Origin: Amorphophallus konjac
Taxonomy: Eukaryota > Streptophyta > Magnoliopsida > Alismatales > Araceae
Assembly (NCBI GenBank): GCA_022559845.1
Contig: CM040128.1
Location: 73,161,247-73,225,246 of the forward strand
DNA length: 64,000 nucleotides
Reading direction: 5' to 3'
In this document: one piece after another, positions 34,488-47,704 of the stretch
How the letters are laid out: each line of letters begins with the position of its first letter
How positions within the stretch are numbered: the first letter of the stretch is position 1
Program-made: the position numbers and the translations under genes
Notes under the pieces: generated by a model
Databases searched by the model: none
The model's input: only the letters and a program-made list of their open reading frames with translations
What the model was told of the DNA's origin: nothing

Positions 34488-35079
34488 GATTTGACGATCA
34501 CGGTGGGACTTCTACTGCTTCCTTTCGGCTACCCTTGCAAGTTCGGCACCATCCGTGCCTCTCCACCTTGGCGCCCGCGCGCGCCCCCATTGTGCTCACG
34601 GCAGCACTGTCAGTTTTGATTGGTTGTTTGTTTATTACATGTCTGTTATTTCTGTGATTTTCCACTCCATATCTCTGTCAGCATTTCATTGCATGCATCC
34701 ATCCCTCTTTTCTATCCTTTTTTCATTTTTTTGAGGATCACCCTTTCCCGGTGAAGGAAGGACTCTCCGTTTGAGAATTCCTCTCAACGGACTAGAATCT
34801 CCTCCACTGGGACCTCCGTAAGTCCCCGACATCGAAGAATCTCCTCTTCGTTCACTGGGCTGGTTGTACCATTGAAGTTCCCCGAAGTTAGTCATTTCAT
34901 TCGTGGTGAGACGAGAGACCCTAGCTGACACGGCGGTGAAACAAAAATAAACTAGGGTCCCAATTTTGTGTGAACTTCGGATCTCGCTAAAAACACAAAA
35001 AAATCATCAAAATCAAAACACAAAAAAGGCGTAAAGGCATCCACTTGTTTGATAATCTGTGCTACCTGCTTGCTAGTGT
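34488..35079 (+). other. Leader of Tat2 with primer site
   Basis: Primer site TTGACGATCACGGTGGGA at 34492-34509, differing by one base from Tat1. The rest is non-coding and matches the Tat1 leader in blocks. Confidence 0.7.
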
Positions 35080-38000
35080 ATGTTCTTGCGTTCTGGGAAA
35101 ACTGTGAGCATGGCTCACGAGTCTTTTGATGAAAACCACCCTAGTCATGATTTGTCAGCCGACCCGCGAGTCTATGCTATGGACTCGGGTCCTTCTCATG
35201 AGCTCTCGCATGAGGTGCAGGTTATTGCCGGGGACACGTCCCCACCACAGGATATCTCTTCCTTACTGGGCGTCCTCGCCAACACGGAGCTTACCTCTGA
35301 ACAGCTCCGGGCCTTCCAGGCCATTCTAAAAGGGAAATCTGTTTCCCCCACGCCCCAGGAATCAACTCCGGCCATCGCACCTCTCCAAGAGTCCGTGCAG
35401 GCCATTCCATCTCTTTCGTTGGCATAAGCCATCCAGTCTCCCTCGCTTCAAGGACAAGCGAGCCAACAACCACCCTCATTCCAGTTCCCGTCACAATCTC
35501 AAACTCCCGTTGTTCCCCACACACCGCTTCAGCCAGGGCCAACTGTCGGCGGTCCGACAGCTCCCTCTCATTCCGGGTTCCCCCCTCAAGTCTCCGGGAG
35601 ACAGTTTCTCCCCCAGTGGCAAGTGCCACCTTCACCTCCAGAGGAGCTCGCCCAATCGCTCCTCAATAGGTTCAATCGCATGGACGAGCAGTTTCAAAAT
35701 CTGAGAAGAATGGTGGACGTGAAAGCCACCCCGGAGGTTGCTTTGCCAATCCTTCCCGTCATTCATCTTCCTCCCTCCGAAATGCCCACGTACCGCACAT
35801 ACAATGGTACCAGCAACCCCTTCATTCACCTCAAGAATTTCATGTATGAATCCTCCTATTGGCAAAACGATCAGAGGTCCCTGGCATACCTCTTTCGGAG
35901 ATCATTGGATGGTCCCGCGCTTGAGTGGTTCTATTCCTTGGAGCCCCGCGAGGCCGAGAATTTTGAAATAGTCCAGAGAAGGTTCTTGCAGAAATATAGG
36001 GATAGGGTCGGTCCCTCACTCTCCATTACCGACCTAGTGGCTGAAAAGATGAAGCCCGATGAGGATTTTGTCCGCTATGCTGATAGATGGAGGTCTCTGG
36101 CGGAAAGAATAAGGGATACCCTCTCTGAGCCCGAACAAGTGAAGATGATTGTGTCTAATGCAACCCCACAGTTCAGACACGTCCTGGCCATGAATAAACT
36201 TACTACAATGGAGGAACTCTATGAAAGGGCCCGATACATCCAAACCCAGTTAAAAGACTCCCCCATTATGAACATGTTTGAGTCGTCGAAGCCCAAAGTG
36301 GTCAGAAAGACAGGCGCTGGTGTCCCGGGCGGAGCCACAGAAGGGGTCGTGACAAATGAGCAAGTGGGTGCGGTCAACAATGCCAACTATGCGGTCAACC
36401 CAAGGCCTCCACAAATGCCCCGACTTCCCCTCCAACCAGGTCCTTTCCCTCTTCGTCCTCCACCCCAAAATAATCCACCCCAGGATAATATGCCTCCATT
36501 ACATCAACCCCAGCAACAACAACCACAACCTCAGCAACAACAACCACCACTTCAGTACAACCAAGTTCCACCCCCGGGGAACTATGGTCCCCAACAGCAA
36601 CAAAGGAGGCCGCTCGGTCCCAAGAGAGCCTACTATCCACCATTGCCAGAAACCTTAGCAGACATTTTTAATGCCCTCATGGCATCAAACCAACTCGCCC
36701 TACCCAGAGAAAGGCCCGTGTGGCCCCCGAATGTTGATACCTCTAAATACTGCGTCTACCACAGGCAGCCAGGACACACAGTAGATTACTGCTTCCATTT
36801 CAAAGATTACATCCATGATATGAATGATGAACATCAAATAGATTGGGATGAAATGAGACGATACGTCACCGCTCTCAAGGCTAGGAGACCTCCTCAGAGG
36901 CCACAGCAGCAGTTACAACAGCAGCAGCAGCAGCAACCACAACAACAACAACAGCCTCAGCAGGCCCCACAACAACAGCCCAACATGGGCATAATTCAGA
37001 ATCCACTACCGGAGCACCAACAGCCCAATCATCAGGTTAACCCCATCTCCTCCTTCCCGGAAGTCGGGAGAGAGCAGGTGTGGCACCAGGAAAGTACCTC
37101 TATTCTTTCTTCCTCCAACCCCATCGTCATGCAACCCCCTCGCCTTGCCCGGGTAGCACCTCTCTCTCATCAACCCGCGTCAGTATCGCCTTCACCATTT
37201 CCACTACCATTACGCCCTCTCATCCGTACCCCGATCTCCTATCAACCGACACTCTCCACTACGCCTTCACACCCTCTCATCTTCTCTCACTCCCCCACTT
37301 TACCATCCACCTCTACCACATTTACCCCTACGCCTTCTAAACCCCTTATCATCCCTCAACCATACATAACCCCGTCTTTCTCCACCGTATCACCACTAAT
37401 GCCTTCAAAACCACTCATTACTCATCGCCCACCTCAAAATCATTGCCCACTTCAAGCCCTACCCACTTCTACTTCGTCTCCACCTCCACCTTCCAGACCC
37501 CTTATCCTTCATAATCCGCGCGATATCCCCTCTACCTCCACCATGCCTCCACCTAACAAACCCCTCATCAGAATCTCCGCTCCCGTCATCACCCCTGCTT
37601 CATCGACCATTCCTCCACCACTACCCCTCAAACCTCTGTTAAAACCCACTGCTACCCCCACAGAGGTACAAAAGCCGCAGGCAATGGTGCTCCGGAGTGG
37701 AAGGATTTTCCACAGGGTTTTCCCCCACAACAGTCAGAATCTTGAGCAATCTCAGCCAGAGAAGGATGATGGAGAACAACCAGAAAGAGCTATCCCTGGA
37801 ACACAGTATGATCTATTAAAATATTTGGACAAGACGCCTGCTCGGATCTCCATCCTGGAGCTTCTTCAAAGATCCACATCCCACCAGGCAGCCTTAATGA
37901 AGTACCTTCAAAGAGTCATGGTTAATGAAGACCTCCCCGTGGAGAAGATTTCGACCGTCCTGACCCCAACAGACACACAACCGGCCATCATGTTCCACAA

Positions 38001-38457
38001 CTACGAGCTCGCTCCCAAGGAAGCTCGGAAATATGCATTGTGCATTTCAATAAAAATCAATGGGGTATCCATAAACCCGTGTCTTGTGGACACGGGTGCG
38101 TCCATAAATGTGATCTCCATGAGCACTCTTCAGTTGTGTGGGATCGACGAGGAACAAATAAGACCTTCCTCGATCACGGTCACGGCCTATGACAATAGCA
38201 AAAGGCCGCCGCAGGGGATGATTATTCTGAAGGCAGAACTAGGCCCCATGTCAATTCCCACGGAATTCCATGTCCTCGACATGGACCCCACATTCAAGGC
38301 TATACTGGGTCGCCCTTACATCGAAGCCATGGACGCTGTGCCTTCCACCAACCATCAGTGCATGAAGTTTCCTTACAATGGGAGAATTATTAAAGTGGTC
38401 AGTACACCTGTCCTTCACACAGTGGATGCTATCAACACCTCTCTGCCCTCTGTTTGA
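35080..38457 (+). pseudogene. gag-pro: Gag-protease of Tat2
   Basis: One frame of about 1125 codons, broken only by TAA at 35425-35427 and ending at TGA 38455-38457, after which the same frame stays open. The capsid-like domain lies at about 35780-36270 (YNGTSNPFIHLKNF, then ALEWFYSLEPRE). A Gln-rich tract follows, then the Tat-type zinc knuckle CVYHRQPGHTVDYC at about 36750, a second Gln-rich tract (36905-36980), and a Pro/Ser/Thr spacer with repeated KPLI motifs. The aspartic protease has LVDTGASINVISM, with the catalytic Asp at 38089, and AILGRPYI. Gag forms the particle; the protease cuts the polyprotein. Confidence 0.92.
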
Positions 38458-39375
38458 CCGTCTCATCGGCCCATATTGTCACTACTGGATGTACGTGATT
38501 CATCTCACGTTCCACTAGCACCAAAGGAGCCGGTCAGGACAACCGCAACATCATGTCTCCCTTTTCACTCCAAAGGTTGGGAGATTATGAGGAACATCGG
38601 CTATCAACAGGGTAAAGGTCTGGGCGCACAATTACAGGGTATGCTCAAACCGCCAAAGGAAATTAGGCCGAACCGTAGGTTTGGCCTAGGCTTCAAAGGA
38701 CCGTTCAGGGCGGATTGGAAGCCCCTCACATGGACTTTATCAAACCACTTCAACAGAGGGCCCGTTGTTCAAATGGGAGATTACCCACGAGAAGCATATG
38801 GGGGATCACATGCTGTATATTTGGCTGAAAAATGTCCGAGGATCACCAAAAGAGGCAAGATCAAAGATCCAGAATGCGAGTGGAACAAATGGTTCGACAT
38901 ACGGGACATTTCCATTGCACTGGAAAGGATGTTCTCGTCTCCGCAACTTGAAGGACCGCCATTGATCTCCGAAATACCAGAGAATATTACCACTCTTGCC
39001 AAGGTTCCAAACTATCCTCGTCCTCGCCAGAAGGACTCTGTCATCGACGGATCTTCATCCGTCCTCAACATTGCCGTCGACGGCTCATTAGCCGCCATCC
39101 TCTCCATCCACTCGTCTCAGCCTTTGCTGATATCTTCTTCCGGGGCCAGACAATTATCTGATGATCTTCCCAGATCCCCTTCTCTGTTTACATACCTACG
39201 CGGGCTTTTCAACCCGCGCCAGGTCTTCAACCATGATCTGCTCTATGAGCCTCACAATCCTCTAGCCATAACAACTTTTCTCTCTCTTCCAATCTCTTTT
39301 CACTGCTTTGTCATTAAAAATAAAAACGAAAAAAAACGTCAATTTTCAAACTCCCCAACAACACATCTTCGTTGA
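38458..39375 (+). pseudogene. G-patch segment between protease and RT of Tat2
   Basis: Same frame as gag-protease, separated only by the TGA at 38455-38457. At about 38577-38640 it reads GWEIMRNIGYQQGKGLGAQ, the G-patch pattern (GWxxMxxxGYxxGxGLG) of RNA-binding proteins. It is followed by FGLGFKGPFRADWKP and a region of low similarity to anything I know. The last about 60 codons (after 39190) look like non-coding read-through. A G-patch directly after protease is known from betaretroviruses; in plant Ty3 elements I regard the role as RNA binding by inference. Confidence 0.75.
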
Positions 39376-40942
39376 GGAAACCTCCTACATCTCCCACGGG
39401 TGCGTACCGCCTTGCGGACCACCCGTCCAAGGTCCGATGAGCGACCTTTTCTACCCCTCCTCTGAGGGGTCTTCTCCTGTACATTCTACACCATCCTCTT
39501 CGTCTTCCTCTTCTTCTGTAAATATTGTCAGTCAATCTAGGAATGATAGGCCAAGGATAGTACCTAGGAAGAAGTCCAAGGGGAGGCAGATCCCTCGTCG
39601 ATTCCTTCTGGATTTAGTCGCCAGGTGTCAGGCCCTTCTCGCCATCCCTCAGTTGTTAGAAAACCCCATCCAGCTACCGGAAATAGAATGTGAGGGCAAC
39701 TGTGCATTTGATGAAGGGTATGGAGTCTACGAGATCACGGATGAAGAATGCCCCACTGAAGATGAGGGTGAAGAATATGAGGATGCGGCGGGCGCATACG
39801 CTAGTGGAATGAGGAGATTCGACGAGCCGTCAACCGCCGTAGAAGAATCCACCAAAGAAGTCAACTTGGGAACTGAGGAAGACCCTAGGATCATCCTCAT
39901 AAGTGACAACCTACCACCCTCTGAAGAAGAGACATTAATTGAGGTTCTCAAGGAATATAAGGACACGTTTGCATGGAGCTACGAGGATATGCCGGGTCTA
40001 GATTCAACCTTGGTCGAACACCGTTTAACCCTAAAACCAGGGTCCGTCTCGGTAAAACAAAGGTTAAGGCGTTTCCACCCTCAGATGACTTTGAAAATGA
40101 AAGAAGAGGTCGATAAGCTCCACAAAGCCAGGTTCATTAGAGTCGTCCTTTATCCTCAATGGGTGGCGAACATTGTCCCGGTCATGAAGAAAGATGGGAA
40201 AGTCAGGATTTGCATCGACTTCCGGGACCTTAACCGCGCGTGTCCAAAGGATGATTTTCCCTAGCCTCACATTGATGTGTTGATCGATAACACGGCAGGC
40301 TACGAGACCCTCTCATTCATGGATGGATTTTCAGGATACAATCAAATTCGTTTGGCAGAAGAGGATCAGGAGAAAACGTCATTCACTACCCCTTGGGGAA
40401 CATATTGTTACGTGGTCATGCCATTCGGATTAAAGAATGCTGGAGCTACTTACCAAAGAGCTATGATGGCCATATTTCATGACATGATGCACATATATCT
40501 GGAAGTATATGTGGATGACTTATTGGTGAAATCAAGGACCAGGATGGAACATCCAGAAGTTTTGACTAAGGTCCTGCAGAGGTCAAGGGAGTTCCAATTG
40601 AAAATGAACCCGAAGAAGTGTGTGTTTGGTGTGTCGTCAGGTAAATTGCTGGGGTTCATTGTGAGCAAAAGGGGGATCGAGATAGATCCCGATAAAGCTA
40701 AGGCTATCAGGGATATGCCGCCTCCCAAGAATTTGAGGGAAGTCCGAGGTTTAATCGGGAGGTTGCAGTTTATTCGTCGGTTTGTGTCTCAACATTCACA
40801 AAGGTGTAGACCTCTCTACGAGTTGACCAAGCCAGGAGTAGAATTCCACTGGAATTCTAAATGTCAGAAAGCTTTTGAAGGGTTGAAGGAATATCTGGCT
40901 AGTCCACCCGTTCTCATTCCACCCAAATCGAAAAACCTCTGA
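39308..40942 (+). pseudogene. Reverse transcriptase of Tat2
   Basis: Frame +1 relative to gag-protease, overlapping the G-patch ORF by 68 nt. The first about 200 codons are acidic and Ser-rich. RT motifs follow: VPVMKKDGKVRICIDFRDLN, FMDGFSGYNQI, FGLKNAGATYQRAM and the catalytic YVDD at 40507-40518, then LGFIVSKRGIEIDPDK. TAG at 40262-40264 breaks the frame between two RT motifs. A 1-bp shift near 40930 (A-run) moves the RNase H into another frame. RT makes the DNA copy in the particle. Confidence 0.93.
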
Positions 40943-42504
40943 TCCTTTACGTCTCAGTCTTGGATGACTCCGTGGGAGCCGTCCTCGCACAAGCTGATGA
41001 AGAAGGCAAGGAACGGGCAACCTATTACTTGTCCAAACTTCTCAATCCCTGTGAGCAGAAGTACACCGTCATGGAGAAAACCTGTGCTGCCCTCGTTTGG
41101 GTAGTGCAGAAATTGAAGCACTACTTCTTGGCTCATGAGGTCCACTTGATTGCTCGAATGAATCCTATCAAATTCCTTCTGGAGAAAGCCGTCCTTACGG
41201 ATAGGCTAGCACGCTGGCAAAGTTTTCTCTCTCAGTTTGACATCACCTACATCCAACAAAAGGCGATTAAAGGCTATGCCATAGCCGAGCATCTCGCTCA
41301 CCATCCTCTTCCCAAGTTCGATCCCGTCCAATCAGAGTTTCCAGATGAGGAACTAATGTCCGTCAACCAATCAGAGGAGCCAATGTGGACACTATATTTT
41401 GATGGAGCTCTGAATTCTCAAGGGAGAGGAATCGGCATCGCCCTCCTGTCGCCTGAAGGCCTCACATTCCCATTGGCATACCAGCTCAAATTTCCAGTCA
41501 CCAACAATATAGCCGAATATGAAGCTCTTCTAGCTGGCCTAGAACTCGCTCATTCTTTTCGTATCACTGAGTTGCGAGTCATAGGTGATAGTCAACTCAT
41601 CCTTCGCCAGGTGCTCACTAAATATCACACTCGCGATCCCAAACTCAAGCCATACCAAGAACTCACTGCTGCCTTTGCCAAACTGTTCGCCAAACTAATC
41701 TTTGTTCATGTCCCTCGTCATCAGAATATTCTCGCCGATGCCCTCGCCTCGTTGGCATCATCCATAAGGTTCCCTCTAGGAAGATGGTTTAAGTCCATTT
41801 CCATCTACAAACTTCACGCCCCTGCAATCGATGATGCTTCCTACGTAAACATCAAAGACAGGATAGCAAGGAAGATCCTGCAGGAAGATATCCTTGAGAA
41901 GAGGGAAATCATGTTGGCAGAGGTCGAAGAGGAACTGGCTGATGAAGAGAAACCATGGTTCTATGAAATTGTCAAATACTGCCAAGATCAGTCTTATCCT
42001 GAAGGAGCCACCACAGAGGACAAGAAAGCCATAAGAAGGGTGGCTCAGAAATATACTTTGGTTGGAGGTCTACTCTATAGGAGGAGCCTTACTAGTATTC
42101 TGTTAAGATGTCTTGGTGACGATGAGGTTTGGAAATGTGTGGAGGAGACGCACTCGGGTGTGTGCGGTGGCCACGTGAATAGTCAGATGCTCTCCAAGAA
42201 GATCATTCGCCAAGGCTTTTATTGGCCCACTATGGAAGATGATTGTGCTGTCTATGTCCGTAGGTGCGTCAAGTGTCAACTTCATGCCGATAAAATTCAT
42301 TCACCATCTTCCTCACTTCATCCAATATCCTCCCCATGGCCTTTCTCTATGTGGGCATTCGACATCATTGGTCCCCTAGGTGATCCCAATTCCCTCACCA
42401 AGCAGAAATCTTTCATCCTTACTGCGACGGAATACTTCACCAAATGGGCCGAAGCCGAAGCTTACGTGAAATCAAGGCGTCAACAGTCTGCAAGTTCATC
42501 ATGA
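40929..42504 (+). pseudogene. RNase H, archaeal-type RNase H and integrase front of Tat2
   Basis: The first RNase H starts at VSVLDDSVGAVLAQ (about 40950) with EKTCAALVW. The second, archaeal-type RNase H spans about 41385-41770: YFDGALNSQGRGIGIAL, NNIAEYEALLAGLELA, VIGDSQLIL and HQNILADALASLA give the D-E-D-D set. Two RNase H domains in a row are diagnostic of the Tat lineage. The integrase zinc finger (HSGVCGGHVNSQ, CVKCQ) and AFDIIGPL follow. A 1-bp loss near 42466 shifts the frame, so the ORF ends falsely at 42504. Confidence 0.93.
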
Positions 42505-43214
42505 AGAACATCCTCGCCAGATTCGGCGTCCCAAGCACGATCGTCACCGATAATGGGCCACAGTTCATTTCTCAGGACCTACAGGACCTCTGCAAAAGGT
42601 ACGCAATTGCATTGCATCATTCATCGCCTTATTACCCACAAGGTAACGGCCAAGCGGAGGCCACCAATAAAACATTGCTCAAAATCATCAAAAAAACCTG
42701 CGAGTCTAGTAAGTTTTCAGACTGGCCAGAAAAGCTTATCGAAGCTCTATGGGCCTATCGCACTTCAATCCGTACCCCCACCGGGCAGACTCCATTCGCC
42801 CTTACTTATGGTATGGAAGCGGTAGTCCCGTACGAGACCTTGATCCCTTCTCTCAGGGTACAATTGGACGAGGAATTTTCCCTCGACGATCGTCGTAATT
42901 CACTCCTCGCCCAGTTGGAACTCTTGGATGAGAAACGGCTGGCCGCTGCCGAACACGCGCGTGTGTATCAAAATAGACTCGCTCGCTTTTACCAAAAGAA
43001 AGTCGTTGAGAGAAAATTCAAAGTCGGTGAGATGGTCGTAAAAAGAATTTTTGTCAAACCTGGAGGTCCGCGTTCTAAGCTCCAACCCAATTGGGAAGGA
43101 CCATTTATAATTCAAGCCGTGTACCCTGGCAACGCCTACAAGCTAGTCAACACCGAAGGGACCGAGTTATCCCACCCTTGGAATGGACTTTATCTTAAGA
43201 AATACTACCCTTAG
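42444..43214 (+). pseudogene. Integrase catalytic and C-terminal part of Tat2
   Basis: Continues the integrase in the shifted frame, with TDNGPQF (second Asp), QGNGQAEATNKTLLKI (Glu) and the GPF-type C-terminus NWEGPFIIQAVYPGNAYKL, ending LYLKKYYP at 43214. No chromodomain follows, as expected for Tat. The only break is the frameshift near 42466, absent in Tat1 copy A. Confidence 0.93.
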
Positions 43215-44955
43215 CTCAAACAAAAAAAATGATGATGAAAAGTTAAAAACATCAAAAACAAAGAAATACCGAAAACCACTAAAAATATGGAAAATTCAAA
43301 ATGTCGATGCCTGGCAGTCACCATGTAGTTAAGTTCCTGCATCTAACCTTCATGTTAGGATAGGGCCCATTAAGGCTTGGTAGTCACCGGGTCTTGGTTT
43401 GCCAGAACCGTGGAGATCCCTGTCCGACCACGTCGGCCTATGCTCGCTCGAAGGAAGCCAACATGTGCTCACTTATGTATTTTATTCAAAAGTCGGTAGC
43501 ATCACCTACGGTGGAGCGTCATCCAGAAGATCTCCAGAAGCTGTAATCTTTATTCTTTTCTCTTCGACCAAATGAGACAGTCGGCGCCCTTAAAACGTTG
43601 AGCATGAGAAATCGAAACTCAAACCCCAAAGGCAAGAGTAGGATCAATTTCCTCGAGCATCGATCAGAGCACGAGAAGAGGGCAGTGTCCCCGCAGGCAT
43701 ACAAAAAGGGAGCCCACAAACGTCAAACGACTATATCTCCCTCACAAAAAGAAATACAAAATCAAAATCAAGAGAAAAGCCTGGTTGTGACCGTGCCTGT
43801 TGCGATAAATGGAACCCCTCAAAGCAAAAGTCTGAATCCATAAAAGGGGCCGTGGAATGTAAATGCTCGAGATTTGGTCCGAAGTTGTCCAAAAGGAAAG
43901 AGTTAATGGGCCCTTATTCGCTCGCCGGGTTAACGGTTTTGTCGATCCTCTCAGGAGGTTTATCCCCCACGCTCTTCCTTCTTCCTCTAAAGATGAAGGT
44001 TCGATGGAGTTTCTGAAAGGTGAAAATTGCCCAGGGTCTGCGACCTTATTTTAATATACACATATGGTTGCCTACTTTGAAAAGTAAAAGCTATCGCTGC
44101 GAAGGAGTCTCCGTGTTTCTGGCTGGTCAAGACCCCTGTTTACCACCTTGATGTCTTCTTGTTTAACCTCGGGCTTAGGCCAATGCAAGCGCGTCACCTA
44201 TGGGTGCGACGGCGTCTGATTCCGGGTCAGGGTCGCGCGGTTGGTCGTTAGGGTTCCAGGGTGTTCCATCATATACCATCTAGAGTTGTGAGGAAACAGA
44301 CCCGGGTCGGGCAAATCATTTACCTCGAACACCTTTTGGGTGAATCCCTGTGGTCGGAAGCGACTGGGAGCCTAAGCATGGCATGACGGTATTGTCATCA
44401 GGATAAGTCTTAGCCGGCGGGATCATCATTCGAGGGGTCTAGAGGCCCAAATCAACCTAGATGTGCACTTAGGATACCTGGGAGGTTAGTAAGAAACCCC
44501 TGTTCTCACGTAGGGTAGGTGCCATGTGGGTGCTTGCCGGGCGTTAGCAACAAAAAAATTGAAATGATAAAAACAACAAAAAAAAGGAAAAAGAGAAAAT
44601 GTACATATTTGCGAGCAAAAAAATCTTTTTTATGATAAAACAAAAAAATGCCAAATATAAAAAAATAAACAAATCAATTTTGCATGATTGCATTTGCGTG
44701 TAGCATCTCGCTTTTAATACCGCTTGCATTCGCATGCTTGCCTGTCGCATCTATCATCATTATATCTTTCTCTCGCCTTCCTTAAATAAAGGCTTGGCCC
44801 CTTGACCAGTTATCAAGGACAGTCACAGTGACCATTTGCTTATTGAGCAAGGGGCCAAGTCAGAACAGAAATTCTGATTTGTTTGTTTCAGTGATATGTG
44901 CAGGGATTCAGGCAACAGAAGCAAAGGTGAAAAACAATCAAACCGAACCTTGTAT
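43215..44955. other. Non-coding 3' region of Tat2 next to integrase
   Basis: Matches 20231-21970. Open frames such as 43598-43843 are not shared in frame with Tat1. No gene is supported. Confidence 0.7.
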
Positions 44956-44961
44956 TTTATT
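44956..44961 (-). terminator. Poly(A) signal of the first Tat2 antisense gene
   Basis: AATAAA on the minus strand, 22 nt after the stop at 44983. Confidence 0.65.
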
Positions 44962-44982
44962 CCAAAAACCAAAAAAATTACA

Positions 44983-47477
44983 TCAAGTTCCGCCCTCTCT
45001 CTCTGCATTACTCGTCCCACTACTCTCCGGGCAAAACGCTCTCAAAGGTGCTACCCAACTACGAAAAGCGGTACTCCTACCGCTCTGTACTCCTCTTCCT
45101 ATTCCCGCATCCCGGCGTTGATCTACGGAAGCAGTAGAGAAGCTACCAACACGAAAGCCACGCTCTCGTGCTCTTCGGTAGCGCTCCTCACCATCTCTCA
45201 GCCACTGTTCAGCAAGACCAAGGCTGATTCGGAGTTCGAATAGTTGGGCCTCCATGGCCCTTCGTTCCTCCCTTTCAGTCAATCTGTTGGCTCTTTCTCT
45301 CTCTGCGTCTCTTTCTTTCTCTGCACGTTCTCTCTCGCTGTCTTCCCTCTCCAACTGGAGAGTGATCCTCAGTTCCACAGCATCCCTAGAGGAGTCGTCA
45401 TCAGGATGACGCCGCAGTTCCCTCTCCAGTTCTGTTATCCTAGCCTTCTTCTGCGCAGCTTGGCCAAGCACTTCTTCCGTCTCCTTTTCCTGCCAAGTGT
45501 ACCATCTCAGATACACGATAAGGCATAAACAAGGAGAACTCAACACTGAGACTCTTACCTGTATAGAGAGCATCCCTTCTGCCTCCGCAGCACGCTGCGT
45601 GGCGTGTGCAAGTTGCTCATGAAGCAAGTCAAGTTCTGAGGTAGGAATCCACAAGCTGGAAGAGGCACCATCTACTCCCATCGCTAGGGAAGCCGCGCCG
45701 ATCTGGGCATGCTACGACCACGTGAATTAGCAGCCAACATCTGGAATCTGGGGTTTTAATTAGGAACCTACTGTATACCTACCAAGGCGCTCGTAGCTCC
45801 GCGGGCATTACCCAACTGTTGTTCCATCTCTGCCAAGCGAGTTCGTAAATTCGCTATCATGGCATCCCGGACATCCTGCAGCCTTACGAATCAGCATTTT
45901 TCACCAGAAAACCAAGAAAAGGAGAAAGAAGAAAAGGGAAAAGGGGGAAACCTACCTCCACAAGTCCCCGGGGTTGGAACCGCTCTGCGTACTTTATCCT
46001 ATATAGACGCAAGTAGTCCTCGCTATCCCGCGCCTGTGATTCTACTATCGTGCCACCCCGTTGCCAGTCCTCGTACTGTTCGGGGAATCGCACGCGCCAG
46101 TCAATGCAAGTCGCCGGTCCCCGCGTCTTTCTCCCGACACGAGGTGGCACGGCTGAATCCACCCATTCTTGAGCCAGTCCTAAAATCCTCATAACTAATC
46201 GTAGCCGAAGCGGCTCGATTTCATTCAGGCAGTGCATCCACAGTTCCCGTCCGAACCGGGCACGACTTGCTAGAACCCACGGCTGGTCGGCATCGACCAT
46301 GTCTGAGTAGGGTCTCCAGTTTACCATCGCTGCAGGGAACTCCTGTAGCTCCCGCCTTAGCACCATCAGTTGGTAGGTTAGGGGTGCCGCACTCATGATG
46401 GGTTCCCACCGCCTGGCTAGCGGCACCATCGCGGGTCGCCAATGTCGAGCTCTCCCCATAGGGAGGTAATAATAGCTCCACAGCTGCTCGGCGCAGGTCA
46501 TCAAAACCTTGCAAAAACATAAAAAAATACAAAACAAGCAAAACCAAAAATACCTGGATGAATGGTGTAAAACCACTCACAGCCATCTCACGATCTGCTT
46601 CTTGGAACAGACCTGCAAACAAGTGTGCCAGCATGGCAGCTCCCCAGGCATAATACCCTACTCTTTCAAGGTCTGATAGCAGCTCCAGGAAGTGACATTG
46701 GATACCATCCCCTTTCGAGCTCAGTACCAATCTCCCCAAAAGGAAGAGGAGAAATCTCCTCAAATCTATGTTGCATCTTTCCCAGTCGCCGAAATCTGTG
46801 CAGTACACGGCACGGCATCCTATTTCCATCCTTTCCATGAACTCTTCTGAGGATTCATCGTCCCGCCGACGAGTGTCGGTGAGCCCTAATGCATCCATGA
46901 GGGACACCCTAGCTACCGACCTATTTTTCCGACCATCTAGGTCCAAACCCAGTAACTTCTGGGCACCTTCTCTGTAGTCCGCGTAAGTGACTCCGGTCAC
47001 TGCCTCGCCCTCCACCTTCAGGCTTGTGATCTGGATCACATCCTCCAAGCTGGGCACCATGTGCCCCCAGGGCATCAGGAATGCCCGACTCACTAGGTCC
47101 TATCTCTCACACAAGACTTGGATCAAGACCAGGTCGAGCTGGATCGGCTCGATCCGAAGAAAGGTGCCAAAACCCATCACGTCCAGCTTGGCCTTCTGAA
47201 AATCTGGGAGACCTCGGTATGCTGCCACTATCAACTCCCATGAGATCTGTGATTTCATTACACTCTATGCATGCAGGGAATGGAAAGGAGGTTTGGTCAG
47301 AAAGAAAGGAAGGAAAAAAGAAGAATGAAAAAAAAAGGGGGGGGGGGGCAAGAAAACTTGGCTGACGAGTTGTGATTGGGGCCTTTCGCTGAAGTGCCCT
47401 TCGAGGTCCGAAAGCCTCCGGGAACTACTACCACTGGATCTGCTTCTCTTCGAGGAGTGGAAAGATTCGCCCTCCAT
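44983..47477 (-). pseudogene. Antisense plant mobile domain gene of Tat2, nearly intact
   Basis: Six exons on the minus strand: 47477-47367 (37 codons), 47264-46554 (237), 46483-45956 (176), 45875-45783 (31), 45702-45559 (48) and 45489-44983 (168 plus stop), all multiples of three. Total 697 codons. Introns are 102, 70, 80, 80 and 69 nt. Donors are GT(A/C)AGC, GTATTT or GTAGGT types and all acceptors are AG. The mobile domain (MPWGHMVPSLEDV, EAVTGVTYADYRE) is followed by EIEPLRLRLVMR and a coiled coil rich in Glu and Arg (SERERAEKERDAERERANRL). The single break is TAG at 47102-47100 in exon 2. The gene runs opposite to the element's own transcript. Function is unknown; host PMD proteins act in nuclear silencing. 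Confidence 0.87.
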
Positions 47478-47570
47478 TCAACTCTCGGAATTTTGAACTC
47501 CTCATCTCCCGTGAAAACTTGTGCTCCTCGAGTTAGCTCTCGATATACCTGGGAAGATAAAAGGGCCAAG

Positions 47571-47580
47571 AATTTATAGA
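47571..47580 (-). promoter_or_regulatory. TATA box of the first Tat2 antisense gene
   Basis: TCTATAAATT on the minus strand, about 98 bp before the ATG, conserved with 24571-24580. Confidence 0.7.
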
Positions 47581-47704
47581 AATGGAAGGAGTGCGGGCCA
47601 AGATTACCTCCATCACCTGTTAATGATAGCCCTCGTAATGAGGAACCTGCCATGCGGTCCCGTGTGTCACTTCACCGCTCGCACAGGGTGATTGATTGGA
47701 CGAA

